Positions 35,119-48,660 of a DNA stretch of 64,000 bases are shown here, piece after piece (the stretch's first letter is position 1; the number at the start of each line of letters is the position of its first letter). A program made the position numbers and the translations under genes. The stretch covers positions 2,604,001 through 2,668,000 of the forward strand of contig JAGTJL010000008.1 in the NCBI GenBank assembly GCA_020746875.1. The letters are read 5' to 3'. This stretch comes from Rhexocercosporidium sp. MPI-PUGE-AT-0058 (taxonomy: Eukaryota; Ascomycota; Leotiomycetes; Helotiales). The notes beneath the pieces were generated by a model. That model saw only the letters and a list, made by a program, of their open reading frames with translations, was not told the origin of the DNA and searched no databases.

Positions 35119-38100
35119 CTGCTTCCACGAGGTCCAACGAGGCGAACGAACGAACGGCCATGCTGCAAGAAGGAGAATTGAAATCAGCGTCCGGATTCCG
35201 AAGATGGTACCTGAGATGAACGACTCCGCAAAGATGCTGCGCTGCGCTGAAGAGCAGGCTAAGCTCTGAAACTACGCTCAAAGAGACGAACATCGAGGTC
35301 GAGCGTCGAGACATTGAATTTCGAAATCTCTCGATTCGGTCAGTACTCGCTTAGAAAGATTTGCTTCCAAGTCTGATGCCTCCCGATGGCTTGATGATTA
35401 TCTTTCTTGCCTTCGGCTTCTTTCGGATTTCGCATTGGTCATCTCACCGACTTTTCAAAATCCCTCCATCAACTCTGACCTAGAGATTACCAAGTGCAGT
35501 GCATCCCTCGAGGCGCAGCTGAAAATCGATCATGCAGACATGAGAAAGGATGTCGAATTCCAATTGTATTGAATAATATGCAAGACGGGAATTCCTGCAT
35601 ACCACATACATAAGACACTGGCCAAGTATTTATCATTTGTCCACGCTCTGTTCCAACCCCCCTCACGGACCAGGAGTTCGCAGGACATGAACAGAGAAGC
35701 AAGCCAGTGCATCAATCCAACCCATCAAATATCTCCCAGTGGAAAGAATAAAATTGTCAAACATAGGTCAAACGTCGAGCTTCTTTCAACCGCGGGACCT
35801 GCTTCTACGGTTGAAATCCAAGTGGCTGGCGCTGTCCTATCCGCGCCACCAACACCACCACACTTGCTCACCACCTCACGCCCTCAAGCTCTGACTCGTT
35901 CTTCTCCCTTCTCCTCACCATGCATCATGTTCCCTCGGTCACAATTGACTTGCATAGCCTGAATCAGGGTGATTGCAAGAACGTCGTGGCTTCTACGATG
36001 CAGCTGTGCTTGATTGGAATGCGGGTTGGATGATCTGATCTGATAATTATTTCCCCAGACTCTGTACATCGTGAGGCTCCATCAGAAGTCACTCTCTACT
36101 CTATGTGTCGAAGAAGTCGGTGAACTCTGCAAACAGTACGGCACACCTTTCGCCATGAAACAAAATGCCTCAGATCGGCCATGTCATGACAGGTGTGAGC
36201 TTCCCTCAAACGGAAAGGGTGCCTGCTCTCGAGACCGAAGTTATTCATGCCGTTGAGCTGTCGGCCACGTTCAACGGCTGTCGAAGGGCTATTAGTCCAC
36301 AGCAAGTGTAAAGGGTTGCACACTACTTCCAGACCATCAAGACCCCCACATCACTTCCTGATCATCATGACTCTCCAAAACTCAAAATCGAAATGAGGCA
36401 GCGCAGGAATCAATCAAAGGCCTCACGCGGGGTCATGTCATGCTCACCATGTCGTATGCGAGGTCAATAAGTCAGGTCTGAATGGGGGGAAATTGACTTT
36501 TGGTCCTTGTCGCTGAAGAAAGATCTTCAATGTTGATCAACGCCCGCATCATCAAGAATATGCAAGCCTGCTCATCCCTCTCCCTCTCCTCACGTCTTTC
36601 TCATGAGTGACTTGTGAGTCTTGGTGGTGGGTGGGGTGGGTGAGTGAGTGAGTGACCTCTCCTCCTCAGCGACGAAGTCCCCTCCCAACGTCCGAGCGCA
36701 AAGACAACAACCACCCAGCCCGCACTCTGCACCCCCTGCCCAGCGCTCGGACTCCTCCCTGGCACTGCCGACGCGGGGCATCTAACTGCTTACTTCTAAG
36801 CGATGCATCAGCGCTGACCGAGCCGTGTGAGATCTAACCCAGCCTATGAGAGCTCATCACAGTCTGTCTACGGTGTGTGCTGCATCTCCAACAAGCTTCA
36901 TTTCATGACAAGTACCAAAAGCTTGCTACTCATGTACTGACAAGAGAGAAGATAGGAAGGAAGCGGGGACATGACTGGCCTGAACTGGTCGGTGAAAATG
37001 AAAATGAGAGATTAAAAAAACGAATCCGAATTTTCTCGCATCATGCACGATACAAAACGATTCCGGTTTGGTTTGGCATGGTATGGTCTAGAGCTGCGTA
37101 AGATGTACCATGTGCATAGACTTGTAGCTTTTTGATGCCGTAATCTATCATCGATCATACCCGTACTATATGGACCAACAGCAGTAAGAGAAACGACAGT
37201 CGTTTGTGAGCAAGTACTTACCATGCCGACCGTACGTACTACTTACTCAAGTGCAAAAGAAACATACGTCGTACGTATCTACAACAGGAATCCGACATCC
37301 CACGTTTTGTCTCTCTCGTCATACTCACCTTCCTCATTCATCCTTTTTCCTTCAACCCAAGTCAGGAAACAGTTCGTCTAACTCGTCTCTTCATTCTGAG
37401 CCTAAGTATCCAGGCCTCAAATCAGAGGGGACGAGTAAGGATGGCGCAGCAAAGAAAGAAAAGTGGATACGTTATTCCCAGCTCCCACATATGCCGGAAG
37501 AGACCGACTGGCACCCGTGGTCCTAGGATTCCTGCATATCACCCTTGACCTAGGCATTAAGCTTATGCAGACCGAGGGGCCTTTGTGCAATGCACTGCAT
37601 GAACTGTTGCAGAGAGTGCCAGGGCCAGTACAAGGCCAGGGCAAGGCAATGGAATGGAGACAAGATACCCCACCATCATGATGACGAGGAAAGAGCCTGA
37701 GGAGTTAGGTTAGATCAAGTACTCTTGTTCCTTTGCGAAGACTCATGGAGGGAAGACAGGGGAGATGAGCCGACCCCCCTGGGGAAAGGTGGCTGATCTA
37801 CGGCTATTTCGAGATTTATACTCCGATGTTTGACCAGCCCAGATTCAACAATCACTCAATATCTCAATCTAGGGTTACATTGTAGCATCACAACTGCCAG
37901 AACGGCACGTCTAAAGGATGCGACTGCGTCGATGGGATTGGTTGGGGTAAAAGGGAAACGGCCGAGTTTTAATTGCGAGGAGGAAGGTTGGTTGCACGCA
38001 GGAGACTTTTGGAGACGTTTTTCAAGTGAAGGGATGGCATAGCTAGAAGGAGCGGGTGAGTTAGGCAAAGCCTCCAAGAAACAGGTCTAGAGCAGGCCAA

Positions 38101-41100
38101 ACTAGCTACCTCCCTTGACTTTCAAGCAAGGCATTGCTTCCTTCACGGATGAGAGAAAATATAGTAACGAAACACTTATCAACGCCTTGTAACACCGTCT
38201 CGGCATATGCATTCACACAATCTTGGTTCGGTCACCGGCCCACAAACAAGCAAGCCGTTATACATCCCATGGATAGAAGTGGATGATTACCAGCAAGGAA
38301 TGAAACAATAAGTGCAATAAGAATCAAGTAGTTTGTGGTTCTGGTACAATGCTTGCTGTCCTCCATGAGGGCGTCGTCTGCAGCCAGCCACTTTTCCAGG
38401 GCGAACCCCGCCATCAACCTAAACGTGGACCCTGAACGCAAATGCGGGGATCAAGACCTACTTCCCAGCCTCCCTTAGGTAAGTAGACTGCCGAAGCGAG
38501 TCCAGGTTCTTTTATCCAGTATCCAAGTACCCTTGAGGTCACTCTCTCATTCCCTCGCACTAACTGCCCAACTACCTGAGTAATTAACTTACATCAAACG
38601 AGCCAGCAACAAAGAGGATCTCGATCCCAGCCCTGGAATAAACAGTTAATGTCGACATCATCATCTCATCACATCATATCACATCGGCATCACAGCGACG
38701 ATCTCGGCAGATAAGCAGATAAGATTCTAAAATTTACCTTCTGTCACTGAGAGCCGGAAGTTACATATCCACTCCTTAGCTTTCCGTTCTCGCCCTTCTG
38801 GTCTTCATGTTCTTGGTGTTCTTGCGGGAGTCGGCACGCACCCATTGAGACTCCAACTCCGATAGAACCCCCCTAGAAGTCAAGTTTTCTCTCCCCAAGT
38901 CTACAACTATCCCCAACATCGACAATTCCCCGGCCGTAAAAAAAGGTACCGAGTCTTATTTCGTTTCGTTTGTGCCGTGCCCCTCCCTCTCCGAGTGAAC
39001 GATTCAAGCACGTGCAGCCAGCATGTCAAAGCATTAACTTCCTGACTCGAGAAAAGTTTAAAGTGCTGTAAACTCAAATCACTAGCTCGGCTAAGTACCT
39101 GATCACCAAACATCGTAATTATGGTACTTAGCAGACACTACTATGAAGGTGTGAGCTTATCGTCTGTGAGAGTTTTCGTGCAGGGTTGCCCATGACTCGT
39201 TTTATTCACTAGCGCTTGCCCTGTCTTCTTCCTCACAAGGCGGAAGAGAAAAAGTGAGGTTATCTTGCACCTTCCTCATCAGATCCTTTCCTCTATCGGA
39301 ATGCAAAACCGGCACTTCTCCTGTCTGCCCGATCAGATAACATGGCAAACAGAATACGTTTCCACTTATACGGGTCAAAAGCAATTCTCACTTGCAGAAG
39401 AACATCAGTTCGGAACAAGCCGTTCTGTTATCTCTGAGACACGTCCGTTCATAGTCACTTATCAGGCTGTGATATTGCGAAAACAAGGTCCCAAAATGCA
39501 AATATAGATGACTTTGGCCTCCCCCTCTCTGCTTAAGTGGACTCGTTCGGTATGAATGGTGATGGATATGGCGATCTCGGAGAATTCGCGGCAAGCAAGC
39601 GAAACCCACGCCCCGGACATTTCTTGTACTCAGTTTGCCATCCCGACCTTGTTGCTTGGTTGCCTCTTCCCAGGTCCAAGGTCCAGCCAGCGAGCGACGC
39701 CTGTTCCAGCCGCCGCGATTCTGAATTTGAGGTTCGTTTCTCCACTGATTTTCATATCGCCGTGAATTACTTACCACAAGAGCACCTAGATATTGATCGA
39801 CTCCATGACGCGCACTAGATGTCATGACACTCCGCAGAATATAGGAAAGGGCCGGGGTACCTGTATCCCGAGTCGTGTCTGGCAGTCCGTAAAGTACCCG
39901 AAGGTACTTACTTATATTACAATTGTTATTTCACCGACTCGGCGAGTAAGTCAACATCCAGCCACCGACTTGCCTGCCTCCTCCTTATCATCCGACCGGA
40001 GCAAACCGAACGCGATGCCGGGGTCAAGCAACAGTTCGCATCGCCTACCCACGAAGGAGAATTATCCAAGACATTCCCTATTCTCCTTTCCTCCTTGCCT
40101 CCTCCTCTTCTAGGAACTAGGTACGGGACAAGAACCTACATCGTGGACACACACTCCGTACTTACCATGTACATGCAATAACATGCACTGCAATATACAA
40201 AACCGTTTGTGGTGGGCTCGCTTACTTTAACGAAGACCTGCCCAGTCCTGTCCTGCCCTTCCCCTTCAACTGCAGCAAGCAGCTAGCTAGCTTCGCATAC
40301 TGCATGCAGATGCAAACCGCCTGCGCTGCAGATGTTCGCTGCAATACTCCTGAGTATTAATCTCCGAGACGCAATGCATGGTCGTACTAGGAACGTTTCC
40401 TTTCCTTCTCCATCATTGCTTGACTTGCACTTCACTCCTCCGCGCAACCAGCGAGAAAGAAGTTGGAACAGGTGGGGTGGGTTCTGGTGCAGCAAGAACC
40501 CTGGCTGCAGAACCAACGTACGAGAGTGGAACAGCTTCCCTTCTTTTGATATCATTTCATGTTTGAGAACGGAGAGAGTTTTGCTTCAACCCCTTTAATC
40601 ACTTTTAGAGTTTTTCTTCCTGCTCATGGTTGCTATTCCTGTTCTCACACGTGGATGTACGGAAAACTTCCGTTGGCTTGCGGGAGTGAAGCGGGTAAGG
40701 CGAAAGTAAATAGATTGACTCGGGTGCACTCTCCGACTGACTGACTAGCCGAAGTATAGACATGCAAAATCGGACAGACACACCCTTCCGAGAAGTCTTC
40801 CCGAGACCGTGTGTGTGGGCGGATGCACACCGGCTCCTTTCCTCTTCTTCACCGTCTCTTCAACGGATCAAATCTCATCACAGGTCTCGCCTGTCTACCT
40901 CCCAAAGAGGGAGGAAGTTGCAACATCTACCTGTCAACCCCGTATCGCCAATGTCCTTTCTGTGCACGCACGCCCGATGTTCCTTTACTCCACGTTGTAT
41001 CGAGCTGCGAACTCAAGAGATCAGTCCAGTCCAGCCCAGGCCCCACGCCCACCTGCACGCTCGAACCATCTGCTCCTCTCCTGCTTCCTAGGTACTACTT

Positions 41101-44100
41101 CTCCTTCGCACATCATGATCGATAGACCTGCTACTCTTCCATCGTACGCCCACCTGCCCTGAATCCAGAGGCCAAACCATCGGCACATCAGAGACGCATA
41201 GCAGCGCAGTGCATGCGTCTCCCCAAACTCTCCTGCACCCTCTGTTCTACCTTCCTTTCCCGATCTTCATATCCTCCGAACTCCACATCCAAATCTGGAA
41301 TCTCGACCCGCCCACAATCACCACTCAATGAACAATGCGCTGCATCGCGCTACATTAACATCGCCGGGATACTTTAGTCTTCGTGAATAAATTCTATAGA
41401 AAACAACTTGCCGCTGCAGCTTACGGGGCGCGCAGGACAGAGGTACGTACATGTGTACAGCACATACCAAGGGGAAATATCTGGTTCCTACATATGCAGG
41501 CGCTCTCATGTCTGTTGGCACGTGCTGCTCTGCAGGTGGTGTTTTTGGCCCTGCGTAAATGAAAGGCGCCGCAGCCACACCTGGAGAGGGGCTGGCCTGC
41601 GCTGGTATCGCAGAGGGCCTTGAACTCCAGAACGTACCCAATGATAGAATAGGATTTGCGAGTAAATTTCTACGGCAACTATCCAAGGGCATAACTTGAT
41701 GAAATCCCGTCTGTGTCATTGAATAGTTTTCCAGGGGTGCAGATGAGATGTTTACTTTGTTCTCGATAGGCGACCGCACACACCCCTTCAAACCAATTCT
41801 CTGATATTCATAGATTCATGATTGGACGATTCACGCACCCTTCTCATCTCATCCATCCCTTCTTCACGTACCTTTGCTCTTTCCGTGCAACCACAATAAC
41901 CCATACAAGCGGTGAGACAGAGGTCACAAGGTACCTATACCAAACTTCGAGAACCACAACACGGGAAGTCCTCTCTCTGCTTCTCCCTTCCCGCGTCTGC
42001 TTCGTAAGACAAACAGGCGACGAGAATTCCAGAAAAATCGAAATGAGAAGGAAGATTAGATGTAGAAGAGGTCCGGTAACGTATAAGAGATCAGAGTGAG
42101 GGATTCACCGCTTCCCATGGTTGAGAAAGGATATCCCTTGTAGGTCCCTAGACTACTACTTCCCCGCGTTTTCGCTTCAACCGGCGGGGTACTACGATGG
42201 GGTACAGTACGAAGAATACAGAAACCCAAGGGCTGGGAATGGGATAACATGTTTCGACGTCGATTACCCCACACACACTTCCTCGCTCCGTGCACATATG
42301 ACCTGAGTAGAGCTTTGTCATCTCGTCGAAGTATGGGTGCTGTATGTACACTACATCGGAGTGTGGTATATGCGACCCAGTTACCTGCCCTCCCACACAA
42401 TTGTTTGCATGATGTGGTGTTTTAGTGGGGTGGGCATGCAATACACGCTGGGAAATACATGTGCTGCAACACAACGACGCAGCACAGCATAGCACGACAT
42501 GAGCAACTATCTACTCTATCTGCAGACGCGGGAAGGGAAGGGAGGGACGGCACGGTTCAAGTCTTGCACCCCTAAACTCCTTTATCCCATTCTTCCAGCA
42601 AAGAAGAATGCCGCAAGGCTTCACAAATCATGCCCTCCACGTTTCCAGATAATGCAACGGCAAGGTTTCCCCGCAATCTATTCTGCTATCGCCATGCCGA
42701 TTAATCTATCCCTCTACTATTATTGGGAAGTTCATAGGACCTGACATGAAATGTCATCATTTTGTCAGAGGTGAGTAAGAAGCTACATTGCGCCGGTCCT
42801 CCTTCCGTGCTGATTTGGGCCTGGAGTGAAGGTATTCTGACTTTTTGCGTGTTGGCTGCTGGCATGAGGTTGAGGAATAGGGAGTTTGATGGGCCCCACC
42901 AATTTTTGTCTTTCTTTCTCTATCTAGCACGGTGGAGAGAAACGATGATCAATTTGGAATCCGTCTGCGCCAGCACTGAGGCTTTTTCTGCTGTTGTTAT
43001 TACTATTCTAATGTCTTGTTTGGTGTATTTCTGTCGCTTATCGCGAGGGTTTCTTGATTATCCTAGTGTTAAAGTTTAAAGGAGCATGACAACATACTGC
43101 AGAGTCAAATTCTGCGATCTCAAGATCGCTGCGAAGTCAAGTTGCCGTCAAAGTTTGATCGTTCACTAATTTTCCGTTGCAATTTTCCTCAACTAGCGAC
43201 TGTTGGTAGATCTTCTCCAGAGCGTTTTATTGAGTCCGAGCTTCCTGTTGTCAACGTTGTCACTTGTGAAGAAGCTATCTAGTAGATAGGAAAGGTATGG
43301 CATGATTCAAGAAGATCCTGCCCCTTTGACCACGCCGTCGCCATTTCCGTTGAAACTTCTTCGTATCCGAACTCTATCTAATCTCTTGCATTGTTCAGCT
43401 CGACGCCTCCAAGCTTCAAGGAAGGCTGGATCGTCGCCATGAATAATATCGCGGCGGTCGCGGGTCTTTCTCTATGGGATCGGCTCGGGGCATTCGGCAA
43501 CTTCCTCTAGTCGACTTGAGCGTTGTGTTAACTACTGTGCTCTAGGAGAATTTTCTGCAGCTGCAATGAATCTACAGTAGGCCAGGAACCACCCGACGTG
43601 CTCCCCCGAAACAAACGTCAGAAAGGGAAATAATGTTTCAAGCAGCTGTGAAACCTTTTTATGAGATAGGCAGTATCTCCGATGCCTTGGTTCTTGGGGA
43701 AGCTGCTGAACTCTATTTCATTTATACCCTTACTTCTCAAGTCTCTGTTTGCACGGACATACTGGCTGGCGTGTTCGCCTCCAATTCTGGCATGTTTCGA
43801 ACGGAAGGAAGACGAGAACTCTTCGTATCTGCACCTCAAGTAGCTAACAGCTTTGCAGTTTCAGCCACATTTGGGATGTTTAACAACTGGGTTGATTGAA
43901 GCTGTCACTGACTCGTGCAAGCAGATCCTGCCATTGAATTACGTTAACACCTTTAGTAGCTGAACTACAAAGTCAAGACAATGGCAGCTGCTAGAGATGC
44001 GCGCACTGACTGGCGGCAATGCGAATCCCTAGACCGCCTCCAATCAGCCCTTGAGCCATGCATGGAATTGAAGCTCCAGCGATCATCGGCCGCTGTCTTT

Positions 44101-47100
44101 TCGTAAGGGTACGACTGTCAGCCTGTAAGTTCGTAAGCGCTATTGAACAATAAATCAATTGAGCACAACCAGGAAATCGCATCAACGATCTGGAGTTCCA
44201 GACCAAAGAATATCAAGGTACGGAGACGGACGATCATATTGCCAATCAGGGTAAAATCGATAGAATGAACGGCTATCCCGGAATCGCCTCACTACTGGCC
44301 GAGCCACAGTGGATAAAAATTGCCTGGGCCAGCCGCGTCCCGCCTCTCGACAGGCTGGATGGAGAGCGAGTGGATGATTGTTTACCCTGCAACACGTGTG
44401 AATAGACAAGGTACAGGCTCCAGGGCGATCATCCGGCTTCCGACCCGTGTCTTGGAAACTCCCCCAGAGACAGACAGCATGGCGATCATGCTTTGCTGAT
44501 TTGCTTTGATTTGCCTTTCAGCGATACCCCTCATCTACCTGCCAGTAACCATGCATTATGGGAAATAGAGATAAGGGTTCCCTACTCGGAAGATGACAAA
44601 CTCTATCCTGCAGCTTCCACATGTTCCTGTTCTGTCTCAACCGCACTGCACCACTGGCAGACAAGAGGAAACAAAAAGGCGGCAGGTTCGAGAGAGGAGA
44701 AACAAGCTTGCAACTGGGCTTTTCCTACTTGTTTCTGTGAGAAAAGCTCCCTAGTACTCACCCTTGAGCTTATTGGTGGTCGCTTCTCGTAGTCTAACAG
44801 TATTCGCATATGCATTATCGTTTGTGCGTTACATGAGAAGTCAGACCAAGATTTACGGAGGATTCTCCTTCTTATGGAGGCATGCCCGCTCGAGCATACA
44901 GCGGATGTCCCTGAAAATCCTTCGTCATGTCCTGCAAGCCACAAAGGAGTAAAGAGGGAGATATCCTGTCTGTCGTACGATTTGGCAGAAAGCACAGTGC
45001 GTGCACGCGAGAGCGAAAAGAAACCAGCCTGTGAGGAGTAGCACGACAGAAATTTCAGCCGCGCTGGCGCCTGCACTGCACTGCATTGCGTACTGTAGCG
45101 TGGGCAGCCTCTCCTCCCGTGAAACAGACGATAACCTGCTGCCACTGACTCGAGGCTTGAAAATTCTATGCTGTGATTCCTGCATCGGAGGATTTATTTA
45201 ACGGGATTACGTCTATGTTGCTGCGTCTTTCTTTGCTTCTCATTTTTCGCTCCTCCCCTGCATCGCATGGACCTGCGCTTTCCTTAAATTCCCCTTTCTA
45301 CAAGTTTTCTCCGTGATGCTAAGCCCTGAACACATGTCGTTGACTTTTCGGCATCTTCGCCGGAGCGGGGTAAGCGAGACCATTATGGAGAAACTGGATA
45401 GTGAGCGTGAGTAGGTGGCTGTTGGCGATCATGCTCTCGACTGTGGATGCTGCATTGATACGATGTCGGACTGTGTGGTGCGTAGGTTTTCTCCCCACAG
45501 TAGTATTAATGTGGATTATGTCGTCGATGAAGGGGGACTTGTTTGTTTTTTGCTTCCATCGTGAGCCCAGCCACGAACCGCTACACACTGCAATGTACAG
45601 TATAAAATTACATTGACTAATATTCTCTAAAAGGCGAACACATGTTCATCTGGCTTCGATCTCTGTAACAAGATCACGGCCATATCCTATGAACAAATCT
45701 TCCGATGGGCTGCATCCCCCTACTGCAAGGACCAACCTTACCTCAACACTTACGTATTCGGGACGCAAGGATATCTCGGCAAAGATTAATGTTCAATTCC
45801 GAGTTAAGATTTTACATGCGCATAGGCCACGCAATCCTCCTACAACTCCTTCAAACGTAGCTTCTGGACACATGAACTGGCTTGGCACATGAAGCTCGTT
45901 GATCGGCTTCCATACCCGCGATGCAGATATATGACTCGGCAAGCGCTGGTCCGCACTTTGAGCCGTTTTGTGTCGGCATCGGTACTACTGCTACCGTCGG
46001 GCTATATTTCTGATCGACAGAAAGGCCAAGGGAAGTATTTTGGGGTCGGGATAGGATGTTACAACGATGTCATTCAGGTTGGCACGATGTGATTGCTGAT
46101 ATCAAGAAGCTGTGGCTAGAGGTCATGGTCACAAACTACTGTACATCAGCACCGATCCTGAAGGGAGCATGGACTGTACCGGAGAATACCGATGGCAGCT
46201 GAGAAGAGAACGCATATCGTGCTCGAATAGTACAAATAAGCGAAAGTAAGAAAATTGAGAGGACATGATGGGTACGGCATTCGCAGTCGATCTCTAATGA
46301 GTAGTTCGATTCGTTCTGAAGCGGAGCAGAAAGAGCGGGGTTAGGGTTTGACTTGTAAAGTTTAAAATAAAAGGAGCAATCAGTAATGCGCTTGCACTTA
46401 TTGCCGTTGAATCGTGAAGGATGATCGTCTAACAGTCCTGCAGCTAATCTCTAGCTCGAGATACTGCAACAGAGCGCCCTAAAGCAGAGTAATGACCCCT
46501 ACCAAAACCCTAGAGCTAACTAGACCTAGGCACAAAGTCTCAGACATCATCATTTATTTATCATTAGCTCTAGCTTCTAGGTAGGCCCCAAAATCTAGAC
46601 ATGAACTTGGGTCCAGAAAGAGTCCAGGGTAACCAAGCCAGTCTATACTATCGCAAGGTTCGCCGCGTCTGGCAAAGTGGTAAAAGGCGTTTGTGAGCTT
46701 CGGTTTGGAGGCTCAACGCGGTACGAGAATATCCCTGTGGCGATCACTGGGACATCCCTGCGAAGATCTCGATCAGCCGACATCACTCAGATCATTTTAT
46801 TTTAAAGGTCTCATTTCACGATCTCTTCATTACTGAAAGTTCTCATTTACCACTTGTTGACCCGGTTCCTGTTACGCCATTGTGCTTTGCAGCGACGGCG
46901 CGTTGGCTCCACTCCTAAGGTGAAGTACAGGCTGAATAGCGTCCATTACTCTCACTTATTTCGATCAGATCATAGAGGGACCTTACCAAGCCGTTGTCTA
47001 GCCAGTAGCTTAGGTACCGGTAAATTTTTGAACCGTTGTCTGGAGACTAGGTGGTGACATGACAGACTTGCGAAGATTTTCCGGGGATAAAGGTTGCCGT

Positions 47101-48255
47101 GGACTGATTGTGAGTAAGCCCAGATGGTACGAACGAAGCCTCTTCGTTCCTCCACAATAGCTCACGGATCTGCAGGAACGACTCAGGGAAGTAGCAGAAG
47201 GAGATTAGGAGAATTATTGTTAGTATGAACATGCGGAGCAAGTGGAGAAAAAGTTTGCTCCAATGTCATCGACCCTCGGACTTAACCCGAACTTCTTTCC
47301 TTTTGACATGTTAGGAGTTGTACTAGAGTAGTTCACTGCTGCCGGTTGAACTGCGGGTTCTATGTTCGACTTGGACTACGGCTAGTTAGATATCACATCG
47401 CTCACGAGTCAGAACCTCACATATTTGATGATATACTTGTCCCAAAGTGGCTATCCTTGCATGTCACACAGGGCAAGCCAAATAAAAAGGTGCGACATAG
47501 TCATTCATCACGAAGGCTGATCTCTTTCTCACTTACACCATATCATACTATCATCACATCACCAATGACCAGCCTCACTTCTAGCTATTACCATTTCTCA
47601 AAGCTAGCTTTTCGACTCAACTTCACTTATATAATCCTTCAAACCCATCCATCCGGGGTCGCTAATTTTCTGTCAACAATACCAAGTCGGCTATCTCGGA
47701 GTATTTCTACGAATCGCATCGGTTCCAGGCCAACCCTTTGCCGATTGAGATTCGCAAGAAATTGCTAAATGCATTATAGTCTCTCTTTCTACTATACTGC
47801 CAGACCGCATTTTCCCCGTCCATTTCTCCGGTTCGCAACCCGTCAAACCCCTAGTGATCGCTCTGCCCGGACAACTCTCCGATTTCTCCTCTCCTCACCA
47901 ACAGAGCTCGCTTAGCGCAACGCATCTCCGGATCGACCACCACGATGCGCGAATAACCTCAACGACATCCTAATCGAGGGGCTGATCAGATGGGATTTTC
48001 CCACATCGTGTGCGTATGGCGGATGGCTAGTTGGCTGCGCCTGGGGATTTCCCTCCCATTCTTGGCGACGTCAAGACATTTTCTCAAGGATCCGCGATGT
48101 AAGCGGCCCGGCTTGTTGCTCTTTGACACACGCCGTCGGTATTCTAGTATCATTTCTAAACTACATTCAGGACGTACCCCGCTCACTCGATATCCGGACA
48201 GCAGCTTAGATAGAGAAGATAGGCGACGATAGCGTATATTCTTTTCCAAATCATT

Positions 48256-48660
48256 CCTGGTTGTGAGGCTATTCTTTGGCGTTGTCAAAGAGGAAACACT
48301 GGGCTGAAAATGCGACGACGGCGCTGCTGTCAAGCCGGCCATAGCTTCTCTAGAAGCTTTAGAGCGTGATTTCTCATTCCTCCTTCTTTTCCGCTTTGTG
48401 TTGCAATCTTCATTCTACTTTGGTGTTGTCAAGGAAGAAACACTGAGTTGGGACTGCGACGACAGTAAGCTATGGCTATTCTAGAAGCTTTAGAAGGTGA
48501 CTGCACGTCATCTCCTTCACTATCAAGCTTGTTTTGGAGGCTTCACTCTTCTCTGGCATTACTAAGGAAGGGAGCTGGACTGAACATGCGACAACGGTGC
48601 TGTTGTTGGAGTCAGCTACGGCTGCTCTAGAAGTCTCTAGAGTTACGACCTGTCATATTC
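48256..48660. repeat. Three-copy degenerate tandem repeat, period about 131-146 bp
   Basis: Three diverged copies lie head to tail. Shared blocks in order: GTTGTCAA(A/G)GA(G/A)GAAACACTG (copies 1 and 2 at 48281 and 48424; weaker in copy 3 at about 48557), TGCGAC(G/A)AC(G/A)G at 48311, 48455 and 48587, and CTAGAAG at 48350, 48481 and 48627. The spacing varies because of indels. It is not a simple-sequence tract and encodes no continuous frame through all copies. Confidence 0.8.

Larger units (their letters stand above)
29521..48255. other. Gene-free interval, left part (about 18.7 kb)
   Basis: I find no exon chain, domain or conserved motif on either strand. Open frames are short and unrelated to each other; the longest here (about 180 aa at 44603-45145, minus) has no codon regularity or recognisable motif. 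Base composition looks close to that of the genic DNA, not strongly AT-rich, so it is not an obvious RIP-mutated transposon block. There are many short tandem repeats, such as GTAT (30323-30343), GTGCG (31511-31530), GGCAG (33066-33085) and GGT (35098-35118), and a doubled 14-bp CCTCGATTCTAGG unit at about 30488-30517. No tRNA, 5S or U6 sequence was recognised. A minus-strand piece at 43991-44206 reads GLIGGGLGIRIAAS, vaguely crotonase-like, but is isolated. Confidence 0.55.

Noticed and set aside
43991..44206. Crotonase-like fragment (GLIGGGLGIRIAAS) on the minus strand
   Set aside because: Resemblance is limited to a glycine-rich stretch; the flanking residues do not follow the family and no further exon is found.
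44603..45145. 180-codon minus-strand frame
   Set aside because: No domain, no promoter or splice context, amino-acid usage (many Ser, Arg, Cys) like translated non-coding DNA.
46330..46350. Telomere-like TTAGGG occurrences (also near 33183 and 51430)
   Set aside because: Single units only, no array; not a telomere or internal telomeric tract.
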